From contig AP021857.1 in NCBI GenBank assembly GCA_017347485.1, positions 2,833,390-2,897,389 on the forward strand: a stretch of 64,000 nucleotides of DNA, read 5' to 3'. The notes beneath the pieces were generated by a model that saw only the letters and a list, made by a program, of their open reading frames with translations, did no database searches and was not told where the DNA came from. The stretch is from Candidatus Desulfobacillus denitrificans (lineage in GTDB: Bacteria; Pseudomonadota; Gammaproteobacteria; Burkholderiales; Rhodocyclaceae). Every line of letters begins with the position of its first letter. The stretch's first letter is position 1. A program made the position numbers and the translations under genes. Of this stretch, positions 32,972 to 42,404 are shown piece after piece.

Positions 32972-35263
32972 ATGAAATGCATCAGTAAGCGGGCGATATC
33001 GCTGGCGCTCGCGGCCGGCGTCGGCCTGTCCGCGTCGGCTGCCTGGTCGGCGGAAACGCTGCAGGATGTCCTGAAGCGCCGCAACCTGTCGCAGCAGGAC
33101 CTGCTGGCGGCGGCCAAGACCTACGTGCCGACCGGCAAGCGCGACGAGTACGTGGCGTTCAGCTCGGGCGGCCAGAGCGGCCAGGTCATCGTCTACGCCG
33201 TGCCGTCGATGCGCATCCTCAAGTACATCGGCGTGTTCACCCCCGAACCCTGGCAGGGCTACGGCTACGACGAGAACTCCAAGGCGGTGCTCGATCAGGG
33301 CAAGATCGACGGCAAGTCGATCACCTGGGGCGACACCCACCACCCGGCGATCTCCGAGACCAACGGCGAATACGACGGCCAGTTCCTCTTCATCAACGAC
33401 AAGGCCAACCCGCGCCTGGCGGTGATCGACCTGCGCGACTTCGAGACCAAGCAGATCGTCGTCAACCCGATCTTCAAGTCCGAGCACGGCGGCGCCTTCG
33501 TCAGCCCGAACACCGACTACATCATCGAGGCGGCCCAGTACGCCGCGCCGCTGGAGAACAAGAAGTTCTACCCGCTCGAGGAGTTCAACGAGAAGTACCG
33601 CGGCGGCGTCACCTACTGGAAATTCGACCGCAAGGAGGGCCGCATCAACGCGAAGGAGTCGTTCTCCCTCGAACTGCCGCCCTACTCGCAGGACCTCTCC
33701 GACTTCGGCAAGCTGGCCTCGGACGGCTGGTCGTTCACCAACTCCTTCTGCTCCGAGCGCTACGTCGGCGGCATCGAGAAGGGCCGCCCGCCGTACGAGG
33801 CCGGCTGCTCGGCGAAGGACACCGATTACCTGCACGTGGTCAACTGGAAGAAGGCCGCCGAGATCGTCAAGGCCGGCAAGGCCAAGAAGATCAACGGCCA
33901 CGACGTGATCATGATGGAAACGGCCATCAAGGAGGGCATCCTGTTCCTGGTGCCCGAGCCGAAGTCGCCGCACGGCGTCGACGTCACGCCTGACGGCAAG
34001 TTCATCGTCGTCGCCGGCAAGCTCGACACCCATGTCTCGGTCTACAGCTTCGAGAAGATCCAGGCCGCCATCAAGGCCGGCAAGTTCGAGAGCAAGGACC
34101 CCTACGGCATCCCGGTGATCGGCATGAAGGACGCCCTGCACGTGCAGGTGCCGCTCGGCCTCGGCCCGCTGCACACGCAGTACGATTCGAAGCCCTGCGT
34201 CGCCTACACCTCGCTCTACGTCGACTCCCAGGTCGCCAAGTGGAACTTCTGCGAGGGCAAGGTCCTCGACAAGATCAGCGTGCACTACAACATCGGCCAC
34301 CTGATGACCATGGAGGGCGACTCCACCAAGCCGGCCGGCAAGTACCTCGTCGCGCTGAACAAGCTGGCCATCGACCGCTTCGTGCCGGTGGGGCCGCTGC
34401 ATCCGCAGAACCACCAGCTGATCGACATCAGCAACGACAAGATGCAGCTCCTCTACGACATGCCGCTGCCGCTGGGCGAGCCGCACTACGTCGTCGCCAT
34501 CGACGCCAAGAAGCTCAAGCCGGGCGTGCGCTACAAGGTCGGCACCGACAGCCGCACCGACAAGCCGCATCCGGGCGCCGTCCGCGCCGGCGAGGAGAAG
34601 ACCGAGAGGAAGGGCAACAAGGTCACGGTCTGGGGCACGCTGATCCGCTCCCACATCACGCCGGAGACGATCGAGGCGGAAGTGGGCGACGAGGTCACCA
34701 TCCACCTGACCAACCTCGAGCGCGCCCAGGACGAGACCCACGGCTTCACCGTGTCGACCTACAACCTGCATGCCTCGGTCGAGCCCGGCAAGACGGTGAC
34801 GGTCAAGTTCAAGGCCGACAAGGAAGGCGTCTATCCCTACTACTGCACCGAGTTCTGCTCGGCGCTGCACCTCGAGATGCAGGGCTATCTCCTGGTCAAG
34901 CCGAAGGGCTGGAAGCCGACCAAGACGACGCTCGCCAAGCAGGCCTACACCGAGGACGACTACAAGAAGCAGCTGAAGAAGGTCGCCGACACTCAGGCGG
35001 TGATCGACTCCGTGGTCGGCTACATCACTTCGGTGAATTACAAGGACTTCCCGGACGTCGTGGCCATGGTCGAGGACGCCACCGATCAGCTGAACAAGAT
35101 CAAGGACGCCAAGGCCAAGCACGAGGACGCCGCCAAGAAGAAGGACTGGGAACAGGCCAACCTCTGGGCCGAGCAGGTCTGGCAGTACCAGGTGAAGGCC
35201 GCCGACCTCGGCCTGCGCGCCAAGACCTACCTCGAGCAGGCCGGTGCCAAGAAGGTCAAGTAA
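32972..35263 (+). CDS. nosZ: Nitrous oxide reductase NosZ, clade II (Sec-dependent)
   Basis: 763 residues. The signal peptide (ISLALAAGVGLSASAAWSA) has no twin-arginine motif, which marks the Sec-type clade II enzyme. An N-terminal seven-bladed propeller carries the CuZ histidines (for example H123 and H124 in DTHHPAISE). The C-terminal cupredoxin domain has the CuA motif C625-TEFC629-SALH633-LEM636. It reduces N2O to N2 in the periplasm. A C-terminal helical tail of about 100 residues follows the cupredoxin domain. The start at 32972 follows an AAGGGAG site. A strong terminator follows; the nos accessory genes come after. Confidence 0.97.
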   Translation: MKCISKRAISLALAAGVGLSASAAWSAETLQDVLKRRNLSQQDLLAAAKTYVPTGKRDEYVAFSSGGQSGQVIVYAVPSMRILKYIGVFTPEPWQGYGYDENSKAVLDQGKIDGKSITWGDTHHPAISETNGEYDGQFLFINDKANPRLAVIDLRDFETKQIVVNPIFKSEHGGAFVSPNTDYIIEAAQYAAPLENKKFYPLEEFNEKYRGGVTYWKFDRKEGRINAKESFSLELPPYSQDLSDFGKLASDGWSFTNSFCSERYVGGIEKGRPPYEAGCSAKDTDYLHVVNWKKAAEIVKAGKAKKINGHDVIMMETAIKEGILFLVPEPKSPHGVDVTPDGKFIVVAGKLDTHVSVYSFEKIQAAIKAGKFESKDPYGIPVIGMKDALHVQVPLGLGPLHTQYDSKPCVAYTSLYVDSQVAKWNFCEGKVLDKISVHYNIGHLMTMEGDSTKPAGKYLVALNKLAIDRFVPVGPLHPQNHQLIDISNDKMQLLYDMPLPLGEPHYVVAIDAKKLKPGVRYKVGTDSRTDKPHPGAVRAGEEKTERKGNKVTVWGTLIRSHITPETIEAEVGDEVTIHLTNLERAQDETHGFTVSTYNLHASVEPGKTVTVKFKADKEGVYPYYCTEFCSALHLEMQGYLLVKPKGWKPTKTTLAKQAYTEDDYKKQLKKVADTQAVIDSVVGYITSVNYKDFPDVVAMVEDATDQLNKIKDAKAKHEDAAKKKDWEQANLWAEQVWQYQVKAADLGLRAKTYLEQAGAKKVK

Positions 35264-35287
35264 ACCGATCTTCGGCTAGACCCTTTG

Positions 35288-35319
35288 CGGGGAGCATGGC
35301 AACATGCTCCCCGTTTTCT
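35288..35319 (+). terminator. Rho-independent terminator after nosZ
   Basis: An 11-bp perfect stem (CGGGGAGCATG / CATGCTCCCCG) closes a GCAA tetraloop and is followed by TTTTCTT. It would make nosZ largely a single-gene transcript with partial read-through into the accessory genes. Confidence 0.93.
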
Positions 35320-35343
35320 TCCCACCGATTCAGGAGATATCGC

Positions 35344-35661
35344 ATGAAACACCTGCCCATCGCCGCCGTGCTGGCCGGACTGACTTTGGCCGCCGGCAAT
35401 GCCGCCGCCGCCCTCGACGGCGCCAAGCTCTACCAGGAGAAGACCTGCTGGTCCTGCCACGGCAAGGATGCCAAGAAGGCCCTCACCCCCGCCTACCCGA
35501 AGCTGGCCGGCCAGAATGCCGCCTACGCCGAGCAGCAGATGAAGGACATCAAGAGCGGCGCCCGCAACAACGGCCAGACGGCCGCCATGAAGGGCGTCAT
35601 GGGCCTCGTCAACGACGCGGAGATGAAGGCGATCGCCGAATATCTTTCCAAGCTGAAGTAA
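35344..35661 (+). CDS. Small monoheme cytochrome c of the nos cluster
   Basis: 105 residues with a Sec signal peptide (LPIAAVLAGLTLAAGNAAA), one CWSCH heme motif near residue 35, and a Met ligand candidate (AAMKGVMGLV). It is a class I c-type cytochrome in the c553/c4-half style. It sits where NosC-type cytochromes occur in clade II nos clusters and is a likely electron donor to NosZ. It follows the nosZ terminator by 25 nt and has an ACTGACTTT copy in its signal-peptide region (35379). Confidence 0.88.
   Translation: MKHLPIAAVLAGLTLAAGNAAAALDGAKLYQEKTCWSCHGKDAKKALTPAYPKLAGQNAAYAEQQMKDIKSGARNNGQTAAMKGVMGLVNDAEMKAIAEYLSKLK
35379..35387 (+). repeat. Representative copy of over-represented 9-mer ACTGACTTT
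   Basis: Nine exact copies were found by reading: plus strand at 2407, 13031, 16047, 35379, 38013, 42343, 47369 and 50809, and minus strand at 41901-41909. Eight of nine have G followed by G or C directly before. Most are in coding sequence, often as codons CTG-ACT-TTN, although ACT and TTT/TTG are rare choices in this GC-rich DNA. Confidence 0.6.
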
Positions 35662-35711
35662 GGCCGCGCCATGCGGCGCTCGGGGTGGCCGCCGCGGGCG
35701 GTCACCCATCA

Positions 35712-35725
35712 TTGATGCAAGTCAA
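35712..35725 (+). promoter_or_regulatory. FNR-type site before the diheme nos cytochrome
   Basis: TTGAT-GCAA-GTCAA fits the consensus. Its centre is about 84 nt before the ATG at 35802; TAATTA at 35750-35755 fits a -10 box. It may drive the cytochrome-nosB-nosD-nosG block separately from nosZ. Confidence 0.75.
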
Positions 35726-35801
35726 TGTCTGCCATTTTCTTTGGCGGGATAATTAAGTTATTCCTAATATTCCGTTCCTAATCCGTCGTGGGAGACCTGA
35801 A

Positions 35802-36533
35802 ATGAAGAAAATCGCATTGTCCCTGGCGCTCGCCCTGTCCTCCAGCCTGGCGCTGGCCCAGGCGCCCGCGCCGAAGGCCGCCGGCATCGAGTCCAAGGAT
35901 TACCAGTGGGCGAAGATGGAAGGCGAGTTCAAGGAGGCGCTGGCCAAGAAGGGCGACGTCAAGCGCGGTCACGAAACCTACGAAATCTGCGGCGCCTGCC
36001 ACCTGCCGACCGGCGCCGGGCGTGCCGACGGCACCTTCCCGCAGCTCGCCGGCCAGCACACCACCGTGCTGATCAAGCAGATGGCCGACATCCGCAGGGG
36101 CCTGCGCGACAACCCGACCATGTACCCCTTCGCCAAGGAAATGACCGATCCGCAGGATCTCGCCGACACCTCGGCCTACATCCAGAGCCTGTGCATCCCG
36201 ACCGACCACGGCAAGTACGAGGGCGCCGACGCCGCCCAGCAAATCGCCAAGGGCAAGGATCTCTACGAGAAGCAGTGCGTCGAGTGCCACGGCAAGAATG
36301 GCGAAGGCAACAAGGAAAAGTTCTATCCCGTCATCGCCGGCCAGCACTACAAATACCTGCTGCGCCAGATGACCGAGATCCGCGACGGCCACCGCCGCAA
36401 CGCCAACCCGGACATGGTGAAGGTCATCAAGCCCTACACCAACGACCAGCTGGTGGCGATCTCCGCCTATCAGTCGAGCCTGTCGATGCCCGGCGCCATG
36501 TGCAAGCCGAAGGCCGGCGGCAAGAAGAAGTAA
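35802..36533 (+). CDS. Diheme cytochrome c of the nos cluster (cytochrome c4-like)
   Basis: 243 residues, Sec signal peptide (IALSLALALSSSLALAQA), two cytochrome c domains with CGACH and CVECH, and Met ligand candidates (NPTMYPFAKEM; NPDMVKVIKPY). It resembles the NosC-type cytochromes of clade II clusters but with two hemes in one chain. It probably carries electrons between quinol oxidation (NosG/NosH) and NosZ. It has its own FNR-type box. nosB follows after 128 nt. Confidence 0.87.
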   Translation: MKKIALSLALALSSSLALAQAPAPKAAGIESKDYQWAKMEGEFKEALAKKGDVKRGHETYEICGACHLPTGAGRADGTFPQLAGQHTTVLIKQMADIRRGLRDNPTMYPFAKEMTDPQDLADTSAYIQSLCIPTDHGKYEGADAAQQIAKGKDLYEKQCVECHGKNGEGNKEKFYPVIAGQHYKYLLRQMTEIRDGHRRNANPDMVKVIKPYTNDQLVAISAYQSSLSMPGAMCKPKAGGKKK

Positions 36534-36661
36534 CCTCGCAGCAACCCTGCCGCCCGCTCGACCGGGCGGCAGCCCACCGAATGACCGACGCGCCGGGAGG
36601 ATGCGCGCCGCAAGGAAGCGGCGTCGAGGCAGCGAGCGGCCCGATCTGACAGAGAACCAGC

Positions 36662-37645
36662 ATGAACGCGCAAGCCAAACCGAACCTCCTCGTTGCCGTC
36701 CTCGCCGGCATCGCCCTCGCCGCCATGGTCGCCGCCTATTTCGCGCCGATCTGGTGGGTATCGCTGACCGCGCCGAACTATCCGAAGGACGCCTTCCCCG
36801 ACGGCATCCGCATCCACTTCCACTTCGACGGCGTCTACAACGGCTGCAAGGCCGCCGGCAAGGGCAGCCGCATGGCCGAGGAGATCATCCAGAAGGACCT
36901 CTCCCACGAGGACGAGCGCTACAACCCGATCCTCGACAAGGGCAAGGCCCACGACAAGGGCGCCCAGGGCCTCGACTGCGTGCACGAGATGAACACCATC
37001 AACCACTACGTCGGCATGTTCCCCATCGCCACCGGCGCGCCGGTGGAGAAGCCGCTGGCGAAGTTCTTCTTCGCCTTCTTCGCCACCATGATGCTGGCCT
37101 TCGCCGTGACGCGGAAGAAGCTGCGCCTGGTCGTGCTCGGCGCCGGCTTCGCCGCCACCGCCGCCTGGATGATCGTCGACCAGTATGTGCTGGGCCATCT
37201 GGCCGCGCACGTCGAGGAATACGTGCGCGAGGCCGGCACCTTCTTCAAGGAACCGGAGAGAATCAAGGCCTGGGGCGACAACGTCACCCTGGTCAGCCAC
37301 GTCGTCATCGCCGGGCTGATCGTCGTCATGGGCGTGGTCATCGCCGGCGTGGCCAAAATCCGCGGCTTCCAGCTGCTGCTGGCCCTGGTGCCGGCGCTGC
37401 TGCCGGTGTATTTCGTCATCACCTACGCCGCCTGGCTGTGGTTCTTCGGCCACAACCTGCACCCGTGGGGCGCGTTCACCGTGAAGCCCTTCATGCCCAC
37501 CGTCTTCGGCGAGGGCAAGGTGGCGCAGTTCTCCACCTATTCCTATCCCTACTGGGGCTACGCCCTGCTGCTGCTGCTGTTCGCCGCGCTGATGCTGGCG
37601 CTGCTGATCCGCCGCAAGCAGCTGCGCGAAGGCGCGGTGGAGTAA
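36662..37645 (+). CDS. nosB: Membrane protein NosB of clade II nos clusters
   Basis: 327 residues with about six membrane helices and a large periplasmic loop after helix I. The string LDCVHEMNTINHYVGMFPI is typical of NosB. NosB is found only with clade II NosZ and is needed for N2O respiration in Wolinella, but its biochemical role is unclear. Here it is encoded before nosD as in Wolinella. The stop is 5 nt before the nosD ATG. Confidence 0.85.
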   Translation: MNAQAKPNLLVAVLAGIALAAMVAAYFAPIWWVSLTAPNYPKDAFPDGIRIHFHFDGVYNGCKAAGKGSRMAEEIIQKDLSHEDERYNPILDKGKAHDKGAQGLDCVHEMNTINHYVGMFPIATGAPVEKPLAKFFFAFFATMMLAFAVTRKKLRLVVLGAGFAATAAWMIVDQYVLGHLAAHVEEYVREAGTFFKEPERIKAWGDNVTLVSHVVIAGLIVVMGVVIAGVAKIRGFQLLLALVPALLPVYFVITYAAWLWFFGHNLHPWGAFTVKPFMPTVFGEGKVAQFSTYSYPYWGYALLLLLFAALMLALLIRRKQLREGAVE

Positions 37646-37650
37646 TCGCC

Positions 37651-39000
37651 ATGCGACGCGCCGGCGCGCTGCTCGCGCTGCTGATCGCGGCGGCGGCATT
37701 CGGCGACGGTGACGAGCCGGCGCGCAAGGTCGACAGCGCCGCCCACGGCGGCGTGCGCGCCGACGTCGACCGCCCCAAGCCGGTCTTCATGCTGCACGAG
37801 CGCGACAAGCGCGTGCACGGCCTGAAACCCTTCCAGGAGCTGGTCGATGCCGCCCCGGCCGGCGCGACCCTGAAGCCGGCGCCCGGCAGCTATGCCGGAC
37901 CGGTGCGCCTCGACAAGCCGCTCGTCATCGACGGAGGCGGCCAGGTGACCATCGACGCCGGCGGCAAGGGCACGGTGTTCTCGCTGGAGACCGACGGCGC
38001 CGTGCTGCGCGGACTGACTTTGCGCGGCTCCGGCGAATCGCACGACACCGACGACGCCTGCCTCGACGTGCGCGGCCACCGCAACGTCATCGAGCAGCTC
38101 GTCATCACCGACTGCCTGTTCGGCATCGACCTCAAGCAGTCGAACGCCAACCTCGTGCGCAACAACCGCATCTCCTCCAAGCCGCTCCCGCTCGGCGTGC
38201 GCGGCGACGCCCTGCGCCTGTGGTACAGCAACGACAACCGCATCGAGGGCAACGACATCTCCGATTCGCGCGACATGGTGGCCTGGTACTCGCACGGCAA
38301 CGCCATCACCGGCAACACCGGCCGGCGCAGCCGCTACTCGATCCACTTCATGTTCGCCACCTACAACCTGGTCGAGGACAACCGCTTCTACGACAACGCC
38401 GTCGGCATCTACCTGATGTACACCGAAGGCGTGCATGTCAGGCGCAACGTGATCTCGCACGCCACCGGCGCCACCGGCATGGGCATCGGCTTCAAGGAAG
38501 CCTCCGACGCCATCATCGAGGGCAACGAGATCATCTACTGCGCCATCGGCGTGCAGTCCGACCTGTCGCCCTTCCAGCCCGGCACCAAGATCGAATTCCG
38601 CGGCAACCGCATCGCCTACAACGGCATCGGCATGCTGTTCACCTCCGAGCTGGGCGGCAACATCGCCACCGGCAACGACTTCGAGGGCAACCTCACCCAT
38701 GTCGCCCAGGCCGGCCGCAACACCGGCGGCCTCAACGAATGGCGCGGCAACCACTGGGACGACTACCAGGGCTTCGACCGCAACGGCGACGGCACCGGCG
38801 ACACGCCCTACGAGCTGTACGCCTTCGCCGACCGCATCTGGATGGAGATTCCCCAGGCGCGCTTCTTCAAGACGTCCCCCGCCCTGGAACTGCTCGATTT
38901 CCTCGAGCGCCTGGCGCCATTTTCCTCGCCCGAGCTGATGCTGAAGGACGACGCGCCGCGCTTCGGCAAACCGGAAAGGAACGCCCATGAGCGAAGCTGA
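37651..39000 (+). CDS. nosD: NosZ copper-assembly protein NosD (periplasmic beta-helix)
   Basis: 449 residues, signal peptide (GALLALLIAAAAFG), then right-handed beta-helix (CASH) repeats rich in N-N-R-I and G-N-x-I units (NANLVRNNRISSKPLPLGVRGDALRLWYSNDNRIEGNDI). NosD works with the NosFY ABC transporter to build the CuZ centre. It overlaps nosG by 14 nt. One ACTGACTTT copy lies at 38013. Confidence 0.93.
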   Translation: MRRAGALLALLIAAAAFGDGDEPARKVDSAAHGGVRADVDRPKPVFMLHERDKRVHGLKPFQELVDAAPAGATLKPAPGSYAGPVRLDKPLVIDGGGQVTIDAGGKGTVFSLETDGAVLRGLTLRGSGESHDTDDACLDVRGHRNVIEQLVITDCLFGIDLKQSNANLVRNNRISSKPLPLGVRGDALRLWYSNDNRIEGNDISDSRDMVAWYSHGNAITGNTGRRSRYSIHFMFATYNLVEDNRFYDNAVGIYLMYTEGVHVRRNVISHATGATGMGIGFKEASDAIIEGNEIIYCAIGVQSDLSPFQPGTKIEFRGNRIAYNGIGMLFTSELGGNIATGNDFEGNLTHVAQAGRNTGGLNEWRGNHWDDYQGFDRNGDGTGDTPYELYAFADRIWMEIPQARFFKTSPALELLDFLERLAPFSSPELMLKDDAPRFGKPERNAHERS

Positions 39001-39874
39001 GAAGCCCGACAACGAAGACGCCTCGCCGGCGGCCAGGCCGGCGGGCAAGGTCAAGCCGCCGCCGCTTTCGCTGTCGAAGCGCCAGGCGCTGCGGCGCAAG
39101 TTCCTGCGCACGGTGCTGCTCACCGGCGGCGTGCTCGGCGCCGCCCTGTCCGGCTACCTGCCGATGGTCTACGCCCGCAAGCAGCGCCTGCGGCCGCCCG
39201 GCGCGCTCGACGAGAAGGACTTCCTCGCCTCCTGCATCAAGTGCGGCCAGTGCGTGCAGGTCTGCCCGGTGCAGGCCATCAAGCTGGCCGACCTGGTCGA
39301 CGGCTTCGGCGTCGGCGCGCCCTACATCGAGGCGCGCGAGCAGGCCTGCGACTTTTCCTGCGACGCCGTGCAATGCATCCTCGCCTGCCCGACCGGTGCG
39401 CTGGTGTACCAGAAGCCGGCGTTCCTGCCGGTGCGCAAGGGCGCCGAGCTGGCCGAGAAGCCGCTGCTGCTCGCCAAGGAAAAGGACCCCGAGCCGACCC
39501 TCAACCTGAAGGAGCGCATGGGCGTGGCGCGGCTGACGCGGCCGGAATCCTGCCTCGCCCTGAGGGGCCGCGGCTTCAAGGGCCAGGCGCGCGGCCCGGA
39601 TTACAAGGGCAAGCTGCGCTACATGGCGGTCGACCGCTGGAAGCCGATCCCCGTCCGGGAGCACCCCTACGAGGCCGAGGTGTGCAACCTGTGCGTGCAG
39701 GCCTGCCCGATCAAGTGGGCGATCAGCATGGAGACGGTGTTCGCGCCGGACGGATCGCAGCGCCTCTCCCCGGTGGTGCATGAAGCCTGCGTCGGCTGCG
39801 GCGCCTGCGAGATGATCTGTCCGACCGAGCCGGCCAGCATCGAGATCGTGCCGAGGGAGGTATGGAGAACATGA
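38987..39874 (+). CDS. nosG: Iron-sulfur quinol-dehydrogenase component NosG (NapG-like)
   Basis: 295 residues. One membrane/signal segment (LRTVLLTGGVLGAALSGYLPMVYA) near residues 38-62 is followed by four cysteine clusters (CIKCGQCVQVCP; CDFSCDAVQCILACP; CNLCVQACP; CVGCGACEMICP). This is the NapG-like protein of clade II nos clusters. It is thought to pass electrons from quinol, with NosH, to cytochromes for NosZ. The ATG lies within the nosD end. Confidence 0.92.
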   Translation: MSEAEKPDNEDASPAARPAGKVKPPPLSLSKRQALRRKFLRTVLLTGGVLGAALSGYLPMVYARKQRLRPPGALDEKDFLASCIKCGQCVQVCPVQAIKLADLVDGFGVGAPYIEAREQACDFSCDAVQCILACPTGALVYQKPAFLPVRKGAELAEKPLLLAKEKDPEPTLNLKERMGVARLTRPESCLALRGRGFKGQARGPDYKGKLRYMAVDRWKPIPVREHPYEAEVCNLCVQACPIKWAISMETVFAPDGSQRLSPVVHEACVGCGACEMICPTEPASIEIVPREVWRT

Positions 39875-39892
39875 TGGTCCCGCCCCCCTCGC

Positions 39893-39910
39893 TCCCCCCT
39901 CGCGGGGGGA
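39893..39910. repeat. Intergenic hairpin related to the CCCCCTTCC family, copy B
   Basis: TCCCCCC / GGGGGGA with a TCGC loop lies in the nosG-nosH gap (39875-40034). It is followed by CGGCTCGCTGCGC, as in copy A near 3604, and later by TTGGGGCGGCCCGGCG, as in copy C near 63573. It is a looser relative of the other two hairpins. The gap holds no ORF. Confidence 0.5.
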
Positions 39911-40034
39911 AGCCTGCCGGCTCGCTGCGCTCGCTTGTCACGGGCAGCGTTCCTTTCGCGAGTCGCATATGCCGCCTCCGGCGGCGTGCCGTCCGGTCTT
40001 GGGGCGGCCCGGCGACCGGACTACGGGAGCAACC

Positions 40035-41018
40035 ATGAATCCGATCCTGAAGAAGCGCTTCTTCGAGCAGATCCTGGTGATGTTCGGCCGCGAGCCGAAG
40101 AAACCCGCGCAGATCAGCCCGCCGGCGCAGGAAATCCACCTGTTCAAGCGCACCACCAACAAGGAAAAGCTGCAGGCCGCGGCGGCGCATGCCGAGGCGC
40201 ACATGAGCACCTCGCACAAGTGGCGCAACCGGCGCTGGGCGGTGCTGATCGCCGTCAACCTGCTGTTCGTCGTGTCCTTCTATTTCGACATCCAGGTCCT
40301 CGAGGGCGCGCTCACCGCCTCGCGCTTCGTCGGCTTCCACCTGATCGACCTCAACTCGGCGCTGCAGGTGATGCTCGCCCACAAGCACATCATCACCAAC
40401 CTGGTGATCGGCACCGCCACCATCTTCGTCGGCTGGCTGCTGCTGGGCGGGCGCAGCTTCTGCTCCTGGGCCTGCCCCTACCACCTGCTGGCCGAATGGG
40501 CGGAAAAGCTCCACCTCTGGCTGGTGAAGAAGAAGCTGGTGGTCGACCAGCCCATCGACCGCCGCCTGCGCACGGTGTTCTGGATCGTCTTCGCGCTGCT
40601 CGCCGTCGCCACCGGCTACACGGTGTACGAGGCCATCTCGCCGACCGGCATCGTCTCGCGCGCGCTGATCTACGGCCCCGGCCTGGCCCTGCTGTGGGTG
40701 CTGGCGCTGCTGGTGTTCGAGGTGTTCTTCGTGCGCCGCGCCTGGTGCCGCTACGCCTGCCCGATCGGGCTCACCTACGGCGTCGTCGGCATCCTGTCGC
40801 CGGTGCGCATCAAGTACACCCTGGAAGGCTGCTTCCACGAGGGCAACTGCCGCAAGGTCTGCCTGGTGCCGCATGTCCTCGACACCGTCATCAAGGGGCG
40901 CGCCGTGCACACCGAGGTGCCGATCGGCCCCGACTGCACGCGCTGCGGCCTCTGCGTGGACGTCTGCCCGACCGGCTCGCTGACCTACGACGTGAAGGGG
41001 CTCTCGAAGCTGCTGTAA
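40035..41018 (+). CDS. nosH: Membrane iron-sulfur protein NosH (NapH-like)
   Basis: 327 residues with about four membrane helices and the two polyferredoxin-type motifs FCSWACPYHLL and WCRYACPIGLTYG that bracket the membrane part. A C-terminal four-cysteine cluster (CTRCGLCVDVCPTGS) follows. It is the membrane partner of NosG in quinol oxidation for N2O reduction. The start at 40035 follows a GGGAG site. Confidence 0.9.
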   Translation: MNPILKKRFFEQILVMFGREPKKPAQISPPAQEIHLFKRTTNKEKLQAAAAHAEAHMSTSHKWRNRRWAVLIAVNLLFVVSFYFDIQVLEGALTASRFVGFHLIDLNSALQVMLAHKHIITNLVIGTATIFVGWLLLGGRSFCSWACPYHLLAEWAEKLHLWLVKKKLVVDQPIDRRLRTVFWIVFALLAVATGYTVYEAISPTGIVSRALIYGPGLALLWVLALLVFEVFFVRRAWCRYACPIGLTYGVVGILSPVRIKYTLEGCFHEGNCRKVCLVPHVLDTVIKGRAVHTEVPIGPDCTRCGLCVDVCPTGSLTYDVKGLSKLL

Positions 41019-41048
41019 GCGCATCGCCGCCCGTATAATCCGCACTTC

Positions 41049-41930
41049 ATGATCCAGTTCCGGAACGTCTCCAAGACCTTCAAGCGCAACCGCGTCCTCG
41101 ACGGCATCGGCCTCGACATCGGCCTGGGCGAGCGCGTCGCCCTGATCGGCTCCAACGGCGCCGGCAAGACCACGCTGATCCGCTGCCTGCTCGGCGAATA
41201 CACCCACGAGGGCACGGTCGCCATCGACGGCCGCGCGCCGCGCGCCGAGCGCACCGCCGTGCTCGCGGCCATCGGCTTCGTGCCGCAGCTGCCGCCGCCG
41301 CTGAGGATGCCGGTCGGCCAGCTGATCGGCTTCGCCGCCGCGCTGTGCGGCTCGGACCCGTCGCGCATCGCCGCCATCGCGCTGCGCCTCGGTCTCGACA
41401 CCGAGCGCGTGCGCGGCCAGCCCTTCGTCAAGCTCTCCGGCGGCCAGAAGCAGAAGATCCTCATCGCCATCGCGCTCGGCCGCGACGCCCGCGTGCTGGT
41501 GATGGACGAGCCGGCCGCCAACCTCGACCCGGAGGCGCGCAAGATCTTCTTCGAACTGCTCGCCGAGCGCCAGAGCGCCGCCACCATGCTGATCTCCAGC
41601 CACCGCCTCAACGAGGTGGCCGGGCTGGTCAACCGCGTCGTCGAGCTGGACATGGGCCGCGTGGTGCTCGACGACCGCGTCGCCGACGACGTCTCGCTGG
41701 CCGGCCTGCTCGACTGCCGCATCCGCGTCAAGCGCGCCGAGCCGGCCTTCGCCAAGGCGCTCGCCGCCTGGGACTTCCGTTCTTCCGCCGACGGCCTGGA
41801 GTGGACCGGCGAGGTGGCCGGCCCCGACCGCCTGCGCTTCCTCGGCATGACCAGCCGCTACGTCGCGCTGATCGCCGACCTTTCCTTCAGCGAGACGGAA
41901 AAAGTCAGTCCCGCCGGGACGGCGCCATGA
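41049..41930 (+). CDS. nosF: Copper-processing ABC ATPase NosF
   Basis: 293 residues. Walker A is GSNGAGKTTLIR near residue 35, the signature is LSGGQKQK near 130, and Walker B is VLVMDEPAANLDP near 150. With NosY it forms the transporter that supplies sulfur or copper-site components to NosD for CuZ assembly. A TATAAT sits at 41034-41039, only 9 nt before the ATG, so an internal promoter giving a very short leader is possible. It overlaps nosL by 4 nt. Confidence 0.92.
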   Translation: MIQFRNVSKTFKRNRVLDGIGLDIGLGERVALIGSNGAGKTTLIRCLLGEYTHEGTVAIDGRAPRAERTAVLAAIGFVPQLPPPLRMPVGQLIGFAAALCGSDPSRIAAIALRLGLDTERVRGQPFVKLSGGQKQKILIAIALGRDARVLVMDEPAANLDPEARKIFFELLAERQSAATMLISSHRLNEVAGLVNRVVELDMGRVVLDDRVADDVSLAGLLDCRIRVKRAEPAFAKALAAWDFRSSADGLEWTGEVAGPDRLRFLGMTSRYVALIADLSFSETEKVSPAGTAP

Positions 41931-42391
41931 AGGGCCGGCGCGGCTTCCTGCTGCTCTCCGGCGGCCTGCTGCTGGCGCCGCTGGCCGGCTGCGGCGAGCA
42001 GCGCCGCTGGCCGGAAGGCATGGCCGAGATCAAGTGGGACCGCGACACCTGCGCCCGCTGCAACATGGTGATTTCCGACCCGCGCTTCGCCGCCCAGCTG
42101 CGCGGCGGAGAGAAGAACACCGCCTTCAAGTTCGACGACATCGGCTGCCTCGTCTTCTGGCTGCGCGACAAGGCGGCGCAGTTTCCGTGGATGGCGCAGG
42201 AGGCCACGCGCTTCTGGGTGGCCGATTCGACGGACCCGAGCGGCGGCAGCTGGCTCGATGCGCGCCAGGCGTATTACCTCGCCGGCCGGCTCTCGCCGAT
42301 GGGCTACAACTTCGCCGCCGTGCGCGACGCCGCCTCCGGCGCACTGACTTTCGAGGCGATGCGCGAAGCGGTGCTCGCCAAAGGGAAATAA
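41927..42391 (+). CDS. nosL: Copper chaperone lipoprotein NosL
   Basis: 154 residues, lipoprotein signal (GGLLLAPLAGCGEQ) and the Cu(I)-binding region CARCNMVISDPRFAAQL, the conserved NosL motif. NosL delivers copper to apo-NosZ/NosD in the periplasm. The order nosF-nosL-nosY differs from Wolinella (F-Y-L). A CACAGAG palindrome lies between nosL and nosY. Confidence 0.92.
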   Translation: MKGRRGFLLLSGGLLLAPLAGCGEQRRWPEGMAEIKWDRDTCARCNMVISDPRFAAQLRGGEKNTAFKFDDIGCLVFWLRDKAAQFPWMAQEATRFWVADSTDPSGGSWLDARQAYYLAGRLSPMGYNFAAVRDAASGALTFEAMREAVLAKGK

Positions 42392-42404
42392 GGCTTTGAA
42401 AAGC

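Noticed and set aside
36662..37645. NosR instead of NosB
   Set aside because: It lacks the FMN-binding domain and polyferredoxin part of NosR, and clade II clusters have NosB in this position with the DCVHEMNTINHYVGM string.
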